Positions 16,461 through 24,744 of a stretch of 64,000 nucleotides of DNA are shown piece by piece; the first letter of the stretch is position 1, and each line of letters starts with the position of its first letter. The DNA is from Alistipes onderdonkii. GTDB lineage: Bacteria; Bacteroidota; Bacteroidia; Bacteroidales; Rikenellaceae. The position numbers and the translations under genes were made by a program. The notes beneath the pieces were generated by a model. It searched no databases. It saw only the letters and a program-made list of their open reading frames with translations, and was not told the origin of the DNA. The stretch covers positions 2,294,001 to 2,358,000 of the forward strand of contig NZ_CP102251.1 of assembly GCF_025145285.1 (NCBI RefSeq), in the 5' to 3' direction.

Positions 16461-18209
16461 ATGTTTTGTCCCAATTGTGGAAAGAAATGCGGTGATAACG
16501 ACCTTTTCTGCGGGGGATGCGGCACCAGGCTCCCCGCCCGTCCGGTGACGGCATCCCCGGCGGCAGATGCGGCACCCGTTGCCCCGGCTGTCCGGGCCGG
16601 AAGCTGCGCGGCTGCGGGCTCGAAGGAGCCGGCGGGGCCTATGGCCGAGGGCGTCATCTTCACCAACCTGCAGGCTCTGGCCCGCAAATTCGGAACCGAT
16701 GCCGCGGCGGTGCGCAAGTTGCTCGCCGCCTATGCCGAAGCATCGGCGGCACACGGCATCCGTTACCGCATCGTCGATGCCGGCGACTATGTTTTCCTCA
16801 ACCCCGAGGCCGGGCGCAACCGCGCCGTGGCGCTTTCACCGGCCGATTCGTGGGTCGAACACGGTTACCTGCTGGCGGACTATTACCGTTTCGGGCGCAG
16901 CACGGCCGACGATGAAACCAACTACCTGTTCATCGTCGGAGGCGCCGATGTCATTCCCATGCCCGTCCTGCCGCAGTATATCTCCGATCCCGATTACAGC
17001 GATACGGACATCGACTCCGATATCCCTTATGCCTACCTGCTGGGCGAGCGGACTTACCCCATGCTGGGGACGGCCGAAATTTTCCAGTACGAACAATATT
17101 TCCATACGGGACGCCTGCCGCTGGCGCATGACGCGTCGCTGGACGACCTGGCCGGATACCTGCGCCGCGCGGCCAAAGCCCCCGGTTCGATGGCCGTGGG
17201 CAGGGCTTACGGGCAGACCGACCTCACGTGGCTTTCGGCCTCGGCTTCGGTCAGCGAGCCTTTCCGCCGCAATCGACTCTTCCGGGGCGACGTGCGGCTC
17301 GATGAGCGTATCTATACGCAGAACCTTTTTGTCAGCCCCTGCGTCGAGCGTTCGATCGTCGACAAGGTTTTCGACCGGGGTGCGGACTTTTACTATTTCA
17401 ACCTGCACGGCAGCGATGCCCCGACCGCATGCAGTTTCTATGCTTCCTACCAGCAGCAATGTTACGAGGCAGTCACGCCCCGGCAGCTGGCGTCCGCCGA
17501 GAAACCGAACGTGGTGGTGACCGAGGCGTGCTATGGCGGAAAATTCCAGGATTACGGCCGCGGCGAGACGATGCTGCTCGCGGCGATGGGCGACATGACG
17601 CTGCTCTACCTGGGGTCGTCGCGCATCGCGTGGGGTGCTTCGAAGAGCAGTTCAGCAGCCGACCTGGACAATGCCGACCGCCTGACGAACGTCTATATGG
17701 CCAAATTGCTCGAGGGGTATACGGCCGGCGAGGCATTCTACATGGCACGGCAGAGCTTCTTCGATTATAACGACGGTTACTTTACGCCCCACCAGGCACT
17801 TACGATCGTCGAGTTCAACCTTTTCGGCGATCCGTTCCTGCATGTGGGCGTGCGCCGGGAGGGGGCGAAGGCGCATCCCCGGGCGGTCAAGGCGCTGGCG
17901 AAAGGCGCAGTCAACGCGGTCGTCGAACGCAAGTGCGTCTATGAAGCCGCTCCGGCCTCGTTGCTCGACCGGGTGCGCAGCGCCGTCGACCGCAACCTGT
18001 CGCTGATCCGCGCCGCTGTCGACCGGCAATTGTACGAACAGCTGGGGGTCGAACCGCGCAGCCTGTCGACCGTCACCCGCATGAAATACGGCAACGGAGA
18101 CGAGTTTTATGCCTTCAATTACCTGCAGACGGACGGTACCATAAAGAGCTGCCATACGGCGACCGCCGACCTGAACGGAAACGTGAAATCAATCATATCA
18201 ACCAAATAG
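16461..18209 (+). CDS. Zinc-ribbon protein with C25/caspase-like protease domain
   Basis: The 582-residue protein has no signal peptide. It starts with a zinc ribbon, CPNCGKKCGDNDLFCGGCG, then an Ala/Pro linker to about residue 60. Residues about 85-470 resemble the gingipain (peptidase C25) caspase-haemoglobinase fold: strand LFIVGGADVIPMP, then YFNLHGSD with His316, and VVTEACYGG with Cys357, the expected His-Gly and Cys-Gly dyad spacing of about 40 residues. NLFGDPFLHVG after that matches the end of C25 domains. The last 100 residues look helical. Typical C25 proteases of this phylum are secreted with a signal and a C-terminal sorting domain; this one lacks both and has a ribbon instead, so it is likely cytoplasmic. 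Activity is inferred. Confidence 0.75.
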   Translation: MFCPNCGKKCGDNDLFCGGCGTRLPARPVTASPAADAAPVAPAVRAGSCAAAGSKEPAGPMAEGVIFTNLQALARKFGTDAAAVRKLLAAYAEASAAHGIRYRIVDAGDYVFLNPEAGRNRAVALSPADSWVEHGYLLADYYRFGRSTADDETNYLFIVGGADVIPMPVLPQYISDPDYSDTDIDSDIPYAYLLGERTYPMLGTAEIFQYEQYFHTGRLPLAHDASLDDLAGYLRRAAKAPGSMAVGRAYGQTDLTWLSASASVSEPFRRNRLFRGDVRLDERIYTQNLFVSPCVERSIVDKVFDRGADFYYFNLHGSDAPTACSFYASYQQQCYEAVTPRQLASAEKPNVVVTEACYGGKFQDYGRGETMLLAAMGDMTLLYLGSSRIAWGASKSSSAADLDNADRLTNVYMAKLLEGYTAGEAFYMARQSFFDYNDGYFTPHQALTIVEFNLFGDPFLHVGVRREGAKAHPRAVKALAKGAVNAVVERKCVYEAAPASLLDRVRSAVDRNLSLIRAAVDRQLYEQLGVEPRSLSTVTRMKYGNGDEFYAFNYLQTDGTIKSCHTATADLNGNVKSIISTK

Positions 18210-18219
18210 AACGACTACT

Positions 18220-20391
18220 ATGAAATGCCAGAATTGTAATTCCGAACTCCTGGAGGATGCGAAGTTCTGCACGACGTGCGGTACGCCCGTCGCCGCTGCG
18301 CCCGCAGGCCCCGTGTGCCCGAAATGCAATGCCCCGATGCTGCCCGACGCAAGGTTCTGCACGACGTGCGGCGCTGCGGTCGAACCCGCCGCTGCACAGG
18401 CGTCCCAGGCGCCGGACGGGCAGGCTGCCGGAGGCGGTGAGCTCGCCACGGTGAAACAGAAGATTTTCTGGAATATCCAGAAAGGCGAAGTCGCCTGCCG
18501 GGTCAATGAATCGGAGTTTATCCGCTACGATTCGGCGCAGGGGCTGATCGTAAACGACGGCACGACGGCGTATATCAAGGCCAACGGCAAGGTGCTGGCC
18601 GAAATCCACGGGGGCATCTACGATTTCGTAGACCCCGACGAGCTCAAGCGCGTACTCGAAAGCCGTACGGGCGGGGCTGCGGGGCTGATGGCCGGCAGCG
18701 GCCGTTTCCTGATAAACGCCCTGCTGGGACGCCGCGTGAAGGACAAGTTCGACGACAAGGACGCTCCCGAACGGCAGCGCTCGCTCGATGCCGTGATCGA
18801 GAGCATGAAACGGCACGAGGCTTTCTCGCTGCTGCTCAAGCTCGACAAGAGTTTCTCGCTGGTATTCGGTTCGGGAACGGCCGAGGATATGGCCGAGTTC
18901 AGGCCGATGTCCGTGCGCACGAAACTGCTGGACTTGCAGGTCGGCCTGCGCGTGATTTTCCGTATCGCAGATTTCAATCGTTTCGCCGAATATTTCCTGA
19001 CGGACGAGCCCGTCGCCACGACCCGCAGGATTGCGGAGAAGTTGCAGCCCGTAATGCAGAATGCCGTGCAGGCCGTGATGCAGGATCGCCAGGTCGAAGG
19101 CACGTCGATCCCGGCGGAGGTCGCCGAGGCGATCGCGGCCAGGATTGCCGCTTCCGGCGACCAGTTCTACGGCCTTGCGCTGGAGCGCGTGGCCGAAGTG
19201 GTGGCTTCGAACGAAGACCTGGAACGCCTGCGCAGCCTGAGCCGCGAACTTTACCTTTCGGAGCAGGAACTCGACTACCTGCGCCGCACCAACGATTTCC
19301 GCAACCGCCTGGCTGCGGAGACCAATTCGCAGGCTATTGCCGATGCACGCAGCGACATGCAGCTCTATGAGGGGTTGCAGCAGGTCAATAAAGACCGCCT
19401 GCTGGCCGACGACGAGCTGGATAAGTTCTACACCGTGCTTTCGCGCGAGAAACGGATCCGCGATGCCCGCAGCGAGGACGAGGTGGAGGCTGCACTGGCC
19501 GACATCGAAAAGACCGGGCTGCTGCGCGAAGAGGATGTCGACAACCTGCGCATCGACGTCGCCGAGCGCCGTTACCGCCGGGGCGAGGCGATCAAGCTCA
19601 TGCAGCTGCGCGACCAGATCGAGTTCGAGAAAGTCCGCACGGCGGGCGAAGGGCAGGTCGCCGTGGAGCAGATGCGCCAGGGGCTGGAGTTGCAGGAGCT
19701 GACGCTCGCGCATCGCAAGCGCGAGGACGAGTATTCCGACGAACGCCGCGCCCGGGAGCGCGAGCTGCAGCGGGCAGACCGCCAGTCGGAGATGGAACTG
19801 GACAATGCCGAGATGGATGCCCAGATCGAACGCCTGCGCAAGGTCAAGGAGCTCAACCGCGAGGACAAGAAGATGGATTTGGATCACGAGCGCGAGATGG
19901 AGCGCCTGAAGCAGGAAGCCCTCGACAAGAAGGCGCGGATGACGGCCGAGCAGCTGATGGCCGTGGCTGCGGGCGAGAACCTCGATTCGCAGGCCGCGGT
20001 GAAGTTCGCCGAGTCGTTCTCGGCGGGAAAGAACGCCGAACAGGTGCAGCAGGCCGCCGATGCCCGTATCGCCGATTCGCAGCGCCACGAAGACCGTATG
20101 TTGGAGATGATGCGCGAGATGAAGGATATGGCCACGACCATGACCGGGCACATCGTCCAGAATAAGGATGCCGAACGCGACCGTTACCGCGAACGGATGG
20201 AACGCCAGGAAGACCGCGTGGACAAGACGCAGGACAGTGCCCTCGAATATGCGACGCGCAACAACCAGCAGGCGGCCGCGAAGCCCCAGGCGCAGGCTCC
20301 CCAGTCCATCGGGCGGGTATGTCCCGACTGCGGTACGGTAGCCGTGCAGGGCGTGCGTTTCTGCGCCAACTGCGGGCGGGATCTCAAATGA
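18220..20391 (+). CDS. SPFH-like coiled-coil protein with zinc ribbons at both ends
   Basis: The 723-residue protein begins with two zinc ribbons in tandem (CQNCNSELLEDAKFCTTCG and CPKCNAPMLPDARFCTTCG, residues 3-22 and 34-52) and ends with a third, CPDCGTVAVQGVRFCANCG. Residues about 75-330 have an SPFH/Band-7-like pattern (GLIVNDGTTAYIKANGKV, later VGLRVIFRIADFNRF), and 330-640 is a long charged coiled coil. The Bacillus YdjI family also joins an SPFH domain to a zinc ribbon in phage-shock loci; this comparison is by analogy. No membrane segment is seen, so it is cytoplasmic or peripheral. ATGA overlap couples it to the next gene. Codon use matches the neighbours. Confidence 0.6.
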   Translation: MKCQNCNSELLEDAKFCTTCGTPVAAAPAGPVCPKCNAPMLPDARFCTTCGAAVEPAAAQASQAPDGQAAGGGELATVKQKIFWNIQKGEVACRVNESEFIRYDSAQGLIVNDGTTAYIKANGKVLAEIHGGIYDFVDPDELKRVLESRTGGAAGLMAGSGRFLINALLGRRVKDKFDDKDAPERQRSLDAVIESMKRHEAFSLLLKLDKSFSLVFGSGTAEDMAEFRPMSVRTKLLDLQVGLRVIFRIADFNRFAEYFLTDEPVATTRRIAEKLQPVMQNAVQAVMQDRQVEGTSIPAEVAEAIAARIAASGDQFYGLALERVAEVVASNEDLERLRSLSRELYLSEQELDYLRRTNDFRNRLAAETNSQAIADARSDMQLYEGLQQVNKDRLLADDELDKFYTVLSREKRIRDARSEDEVEAALADIEKTGLLREEDVDNLRIDVAERRYRRGEAIKLMQLRDQIEFEKVRTAGEGQVAVEQMRQGLELQELTLAHRKREDEYSDERRARERELQRADRQSEMELDNAEMDAQIERLRKVKELNREDKKMDLDHEREMERLKQEALDKKARMTAEQLMAVAAGENLDSQAAVKFAESFSAGKNAEQVQQAADARIADSQRHEDRMLEMMREMKDMATTMTGHIVQNKDAERDRYRERMERQEDRVDKTQDSALEYATRNNQQAAAKPQAQAPQSIGRVCPDCGTVAVQGVRFCANCGRDLK

Positions 20392-20684
20392 GCACGGCCA
20401 TGGAGAGATACCAGGGAGTAATACTGATCCGGTTGCAGAATGCCGGGTCGAAATCCGAAGGGCATTATGCCTTTCTGGTGCGTGACGACGACATGAGCGT
20501 CGTGAAGCTCTGCCGCGAAGGCGCGGTGCCGGTCGACGACCCCTATTTCGTGCCGTTCGACCGGCAGGAGGTCGTCGTTACGGGAACCATGAGCCACGGG
20601 TGGCTGGTCGCCTCGGCGGTCGAGCAGGCCGTTGCCGGGGATGAGGCTGATAGTGAAACCGAAGAAAACAACGAACAAGCATGA
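20388..20684 (+). CDS. Small protein coupled between two zinc-ribbon genes, unknown
   Basis: The 98-residue protein starts at ATG 20388, overlapping the previous stop by 4 bases (ATGA), and its own stop overlaps the next ATG in the same way. This tight coupling supports it as a real gene rather than a shadow. The sequence is compact and beta-rich (YQGVILIRLQNAGSKSE, GHYAFLVRDDDMSVVKLC, VVVTGTMSHGWLV) with an acidic C-terminal tail (EADSETEENNEQA). There is no signal peptide and no metal motif. It could be an adaptor or inhibitor of a neighbour, but nothing in the sequence decides this. Confidence 0.7.
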   Translation: MSTAMERYQGVILIRLQNAGSKSEGHYAFLVRDDDMSVVKLCREGAVPVDDPYFVPFDRQEVVVTGTMSHGWLVASAVEQAVAGDEADSETEENNEQA

Positions 20685-22165
20685 AAACATGTCCCAAGTG
20701 CGGTTACGATAAACTCGCCGATACAGCCCGCTTCTGCCACAAGTGCGGTTGCGACTGCGCTGCGGTGCAGGTGGAACGCACGTCGGCGGCCGAGGAGCCG
20801 GAAGCCGCGCCGCTCGTCGGCGATAAGAACCTGATCAATGAAAGTACGATCATCGGCAAGCAGGAGAAATACGAGGCGTCGAATATCACGATCCACAACA
20901 ACATCACCGAGGATCATTCGCACACGACGATCGTGTGTGCGGTTTCCGGAAAGCGTATCTACTTAGACCACAGTGTCGTGTGCCCGAAGTGCGGCAAGCA
21001 GGTGGCGTTGGAATATTATGTCGAGGCGTCGAAGCGCTGCGAGAACTGCGAGCAGCAGGCGCGCGAGGAGTACCGTGCGTTCGTCGTGCGGACGACGGGG
21101 GCCGGGCCGCTCGATGCGGCGTGTAAGCAGCAGTTGGATGCCGAAGCGCAGCGGTTGCAGATAGACGCCGCGACGCAGGCTTCGATCCTCAGGGCGCGGC
21201 TGCAAAAGCCCGCCGGGAAATCTGCCGAGCTCACCTCCGTGCAGCGTGCCGAACTGGAAGCGGCCGTGTCGCGCCTGATCACGGCGACGGAGCCCGAACC
21301 GGCGCAGAAAAGCCTCGAAGCCCTCACCGTGCTGCACGAAAATTCGTCGAACTACGAGGCCGACTACTGGTATTTCCTCGCGCGGGCGGTCGTCTGCCCG
21401 GAGGAGTCGGTGAAGGCCTATGAAGAGGAGTTGACCGACGATTACTGGCAGCGGTACTGGGGATTTCTGGGCTACTGCAACACCGGGTCGCCCAAGGGCG
21501 GGGCTGCGGTCGACCGCCTGAGGTCGGTGTTCGGCCAGCGCGAGGACGACATCCGGCTGGCCGAGGCGATCTATTACCTTGCCCGGGGATTCGATGCGTT
21601 CGAGACCTCGATGCTGGGACGTGCCGGAGAGCTTGCCTCGTCGGTGCGGCGGGAGTACCTTTCCAAGCCGTTGGTGCCCGTCTACGATACCTTGCAGCGG
21701 CTTGTCCGCGAAAATATCCGGCTGGAGGAGAAATACACCCCGATGGAGACTTTTGTCTTCGTGGATGTTTTCCGTGCCGGGAAGTATATCGAATACCTTT
21801 GTGCCGAGCAGGCGCGCAAGGAGCAGGAAGCCCGTGAGGCCGAGGCGAGGCGCGAACAGGAGGCACGCGAGGCCGAGGCGAAGCTGGAGCGCGAACGCCA
21901 GGCCGCCGAGCAGGCCCTCCGCCGGAAGCAGGCCGAGATGTCGGCCGACCGCTCCAAACGCATGGAGCAGGAGATGGCGCGCCTGGGCGGTGCGAAACCC
22001 GCGGCGACGCAACAGGCGGATTCGAAAGCCTTTGCGGGCTACGAGACGGTCGTGCCGGGGACGAAGAAGCGGAACTGGGGAAAGACGATCCTGATCGTGG
22101 TGGTATGCCTGATCGCACTGATCGGGCTGCTGTTCCTGATTCCGGCTCCCGAATCGCTGCAATAG
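20681..22165 (+). CDS. Zinc-ribbon, tail-anchored membrane protein
   Basis: The 494-residue protein opens with a ribbon, CPKCGYDKLADTARFCHKCGCDC, and has a second cysteine set further on (VCPKCGKQ and CENCEQQ, about residues 103-128). A middle region (about 175-370) appears helical and repeat-like, followed by a charged coiled coil rich in Arg/Glu/Ala (about 370-440). One membrane segment near the C-terminus (TILIVVVCLIALIGLLFLI) would leave the bulk in the cytoplasm as a tail-anchored protein. A short stretch of NITIHNNITEDHSH type before the second cysteine set is unusual. It is the last gene of the cluster, coupled by ATGA to the 98-aa gene, and a strong bidirectional terminator follows about 100 bases later. 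Confidence 0.65.
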   Translation: MKTCPKCGYDKLADTARFCHKCGCDCAAVQVERTSAAEEPEAAPLVGDKNLINESTIIGKQEKYEASNITIHNNITEDHSHTTIVCAVSGKRIYLDHSVVCPKCGKQVALEYYVEASKRCENCEQQAREEYRAFVVRTTGAGPLDAACKQQLDAEAQRLQIDAATQASILRARLQKPAGKSAELTSVQRAELEAAVSRLITATEPEPAQKSLEALTVLHENSSNYEADYWYFLARAVVCPEESVKAYEEELTDDYWQRYWGFLGYCNTGSPKGGAAVDRLRSVFGQREDDIRLAEAIYYLARGFDAFETSMLGRAGELASSVRREYLSKPLVPVYDTLQRLVRENIRLEEKYTPMETFVFVDVFRAGKYIEYLCAEQARKEQEAREAEARREQEAREAEAKLERERQAAEQALRRKQAEMSADRSKRMEQEMARLGGAKPAATQQADSKAFAGYETVVPGTKKRNWGKTILIVVVCLIALIGLLFLIPAPESLQ

Positions 22166-22257
22166 AGGCTGGGCTGCGGCTGAGGGCCCGTCGGGGGTTT
22201 CTGTTCCCGGGCGATGGACTCGGGTTGCGGACTTCGGGGGCGGGCCGTTGCGGCCGA

Positions 22258-22294
22258 CGAAAATAAACCGGGCAGGGTTTTTCCCTGCCCGGTT
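22258..22294. terminator. Bidirectional terminator between the cluster and tnaA
   Basis: AACCGGGCAGGG (22266-22277) pairs perfectly over 12 bp with CCCTGCCCGGTT (22283-22294). On the minus strand the stem is followed by TTTATTTT, so it is a better terminator for tnaA than for the plus-strand cluster. Confidence 0.85.
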
Positions 22295-22350
22295 CGTTAT
22301 ATTCTATTCCGCGGATGCTGTCCGGTGGAGCGGCGGACGCATCTTCGGGT

Positions 22351-23727
22351 TCAGATTTTGTCCAGTTCCACGGTGAAATGCCGCAGGATCGGGGCTTCGA
22401 AGGTGATGCGGTAGCCGGTGGTGATCTCTGCGCGGCGCTCGTAGATGTTGCGGCAGGCCGCGGCGATCACGCGGATGTGGTTGTCCGAGTAGACCCGCCG
22501 CGGGATCGCCAGGCGCAGCAGTTCCAGCCGCGGGTAGCGGTTCTCGTGCGTATCGGGGTCGCGGTCGGCGAGGATCGAGCCGATCTCCACGCCGCGGATA
22601 CCCGCCTCCAAATAGAGCTCCACGGCGAGCGTCTGGGCGATAAACTGTTCCTTCGGCAGGTTGGGGAGCACTTTTTTCGCATCGACGAAGATGGCGTGTC
22701 CGCCGGCCGGCCGCTGGTAGGGTACGCCGTATTCGTCGAGCAGGTCGCCCAGCAGCTTCACCTGGCGGATGCGGGCGTCGAGTTGTTCGTATTCGGTATT
22801 TTCGTCCAGTCCCACGGCCAGCGCATCCATGTCGCGGCCCGACATGCCGCCGTAGGTCACGTAGCCCTCGAACATGATGCTGAAGGTCATGGCCTGCCTG
22901 TAGAGCTCTTCGCTGCGCATGGCCACGAACCCGCCCATGTTCACCACACCGTCCTTCTTGGCCGAGATGGTCATGATGTCGGCATAGGTGTAGATTTCGC
23001 GGACGATCTCCTTGATGGTCTTGTCGGCATAGCCCTCCTCGCGGGTCTTGATGAAATAGGCGTTCTCGGCGAAGCGGGCCGAGTCGAGCAGCAGGGGTAC
23101 GCCATAGCGGCGGCAGACTTCGGCCGTTTCGCGGATGTTGCGCATCGACACGGGCTGGCCGCCGGCCGTGTTGTTGGTGATGGTCAGCACGACGCACGGG
23201 ACTTTCTCGCGCGGGTTCTCGCGCAGGAGCTTTTCGAGCTTGGCGATGTCCATCTCACCCTTGAACGGCAACTCTTTCTGGGTGTCGGCCGCATCGTCGA
23301 TCGTGCAGTCCACGGCGTGGCAGCGGCGGAATTCGATGTGCCCTTTGGTGGTGTCGAAGTGGGAGTTGCCCGGGACGATGTCGCCCGCCTTGAGCAGTGC
23401 TGAAAAGATCACGTTCTCCGCAGCACGCCCCTGGTGCGTGGGCAGGAAATAGGGCATCCCGAAGATGCTTTCGATCGTCTCCTTGAGCCGGAAATAGGAC
23501 GAGGCTCCGGCATAGCTTTCGTCGCCGGTCATCATGGCCGCCCACTGGCGGTCGCTCATCGAGCCTGTGCCCGAGTCGGTCAGCAGGTCGATCGTGACCT
23601 GGTCGCTGCGCAGCTTGAAAAGGTTGTAGCGGGCTTCGCGGATCCATGCTTCGCGCTCCGCACGGGTGGAGGTGCGGATGGCCTCGGTCATCTTGATCTT
23701 GTAAGGTTCTGCATACGGAAGTGTCAT
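22351..23727 (-). CDS. tnaA: Tryptophanase (tryptophan indole-lyase)
   Basis: This 458-residue PLP enzyme splits L-tryptophan into indole, pyruvate and ammonia in the cytoplasm. It is close in pattern to Bacteroides tryptophanase. The PLP lysine lies in SAKKDG (residues 257-258). The close relative tyrosine phenol-lyase has Thr in the motif before the Lys-Gly-His and Phe near the end; here HFDTTKGH has the Asp and the C-terminal LRHFTVELD the His seen in tryptophanases, so tyrosine phenol-lyase is unlikely. The start is ATG 23727. A perfect minus-seven box lies 42 bases upstream; no TnaC-like leader peptide is visible. The gene ends near a bidirectional terminator. Confidence 0.93.
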   Translation of the reverse strand: MTLPYAEPYKIKMTEAIRTSTRAEREAWIREARYNLFKLRSDQVTIDLLTDSGTGSMSDRQWAAMMTGDESYAGASSYFRLKETIESIFGMPYFLPTHQGRAAENVIFSALLKAGDIVPGNSHFDTTKGHIEFRRCHAVDCTIDDAADTQKELPFKGEMDIAKLEKLLRENPREKVPCVVLTITNNTAGGQPVSMRNIRETAEVCRRYGVPLLLDSARFAENAYFIKTREEGYADKTIKEIVREIYTYADIMTISAKKDGVVNMGGFVAMRSEELYRQAMTFSIMFEGYVTYGGMSGRDMDALAVGLDENTEYEQLDARIRQVKLLGDLLDEYGVPYQRPAGGHAIFVDAKKVLPNLPKEQFIAQTLAVELYLEAGIRGVEIGSILADRDPDTHENRYPRLELLRLAIPRRVYSDNHIRVIAAACRNIYERRAEITTGYRITFEAPILRHFTVELDKI

Positions 23728-23768
23728 AGAAAAGAGCGTTTTAGGTTATAAATTGTTGTTCTTTTCCT

Positions 23769-23776
23769 CAAAATTA
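23769..23776 (-). promoter_or_regulatory. Minus-seven box (TAATTTTG) for tnaA
   Basis: Plus-strand CAAAATTA is TAATTTTG on the minus strand, a TAnnTTTG match 42 bases upstream of the tnaA ATG in an AT-rich stretch. Confidence 0.55.
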
Positions 23777-23808
23777 TAAAAATATTTTGAGATATTTGAC
23801 ATCGGTAT

Positions 23809-23816
23809 TATATTTG
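23809..23816 (+). promoter_or_regulatory. Minus-seven box (TATATTTG) for rubredoxin
   Basis: TATATTTG lies about 39 bases upstream of the rubredoxin ATG at 23855 and is divergent from the tnaA box. Confidence 0.6.
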
Positions 23817-23854
23817 TGTAGACCGGTGTGGATTTTCTTAAACTTTTTTACCGC

Positions 23855-24022
23855 ATGGAAAAGTATCGTTGCACCGTCTGTGAATACATTTACGACCCGG
23901 AGTCGGGCGACCCGGAGAACGGCATCGACCCCGGTACGGCTTTCGAAGACCTGCCCGACGATTGGGTATGCCCGGTCTGCGGGGAAGGCAAATGGGCATT
24001 CGAACCGCTCGAAGCAAACTAA
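23855..24022 (+). CDS. Rubredoxin
   Basis: The 55-residue protein has the two CxxC-type iron knuckles of rubredoxin, CTVCEYIYDP and WVCPVCGEGK, with the usual aromatic residues between them (YIYDPESGDPENGI). It carries a single Fe(Cys)4 centre and passes electrons, commonly to rubrerythrin, peroxide- or superoxide-reducing proteins in anaerobes. The start ATG 23855 gives the normal family length; an in-frame upstream ATG at 23828 is too near the promoter box. It is followed after 6 bases by superoxide dismutase, so an oxidative-stress role is likely. Confidence 0.95.
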   Translation: MEKYRCTVCEYIYDPESGDPENGIDPGTAFEDLPDDWVCPVCGEGKWAFEPLEAN

Positions 24023-24028
24023 AACGGG

Positions 24029-24688
24029 ATGGCTATGATTAAGTTCAACCTCATTGTTTCACTTTTAATTTTACCTATTATGGCAACAGACATTGCAGCA
24101 CAGGCACGGTTTACCCCCAAGGAGCTGCCTTACGCTTACGACGCTCTCGCACCGCAGGTCTCCGAAGAGACGCTGCGTTTCCACCACGACAAGCATTACG
24201 TGGGGTATGTGAATAAACTCAACGAGCTGATTCTCGATACGCCTTACGCCCGGCAGCCGCTGGAGGACATCGTCGTTTCGGCCGACGGCGCGATTTTCAA
24301 CAACGCTGCGCAGATGTGGAATCACGAGTTCTTCTTCGACCAGCTTTCGCCTGATGGCGAGGCGCGTCCGACAGGGGCGTTGCTGAAGGCTATCGACGCG
24401 GATTTCGGTTCGTTCGAGCAGTTCAAGGCCCAGATGGAGAAGGCTGCCGTCGGTCTTTTCGGTTCGGGATGGGCATGGCTCGCCGAGGATAAATCGGGCA
24501 AGCTGGCCATCGTCACGGAGCAGAACGCCGGCAACCCGATGTGTCACGGCATGAAGCCGCTGATGTGCTTCGACGTATGGGAGCACGCCTACTACATCGA
24601 CTACCGCAACCGTCGTGCCGACGCCGTCGCCGCCCTCTGGGATCGTATCGACTGGAAGGTCGTCGGAGATCGTTACGAAAAGAAATAA
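24029..24688 (+). CDS. sodB: Iron-type superoxide dismutase, possibly exported
   Basis: The protein converts superoxide to oxygen and peroxide. The body matches Fe/Mn SOD: the first His in RFHHDKHYVGYVN, His in AAQMWNHEFFF, and Asp and His in FDVWEHAYY. The AAQ-W-NH arrangement with Gln is the Fe or cambialistic type. In this frame a hydrophobic N-terminus (NLIVSLLILPIMATDIAAQA) precedes the usual start, KELPYAYDAL, and could be a signal peptide. A later ATG at 24080 would remove part of it; the intervening DNA is AT-rich (like a leader), so the start is unresolved. It follows rubredoxin by 6 bases and ends at a terminator. Confidence 0.9.
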   Translation: MAMIKFNLIVSLLILPIMATDIAAQARFTPKELPYAYDALAPQVSEETLRFHHDKHYVGYVNKLNELILDTPYARQPLEDIVVSADGAIFNNAAQMWNHEFFFDQLSPDGEARPTGALLKAIDADFGSFEQFKAQMEKAAVGLFGSGWAWLAEDKSGKLAIVTEQNAGNPMCHGMKPLMCFDVWEHAYYIDYRNRRADAVAALWDRIDWKVVGDRYEKK

Positions 24689-24706
24689 GGGTTTGTTTCT
24701 GTTGGA

Positions 24707-24744
24707 AATGCCGCCTCCGGTTTTCGGGGCGGCATTTTCTTTTG
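24707..24744 (+). terminator. Rho-independent terminator after superoxide dismutase
   Basis: AATGCCGCC (24707-24715) pairs with GGCGGCATT (24728-24736) over 9 bp, followed by TTCTTTTG. It starts 19 bases after the stop. Confidence 0.85.

Noticed and set aside
18193..20151. A 652-codon minus-strand open frame across the SPFH-like gene
   Set aside because: Antisense shadow of the coiled-coil codons; composition is leucine/histidine-rich without motifs, and the plus-strand gene has conserved ribbons.
22351..23727. Reading the PLP enzyme as tyrosine phenol-lyase
   Set aside because: The Asp in HFDTTKGH and His in LRHFTV fit tryptophanase rather than tyrosine phenol-lyase.
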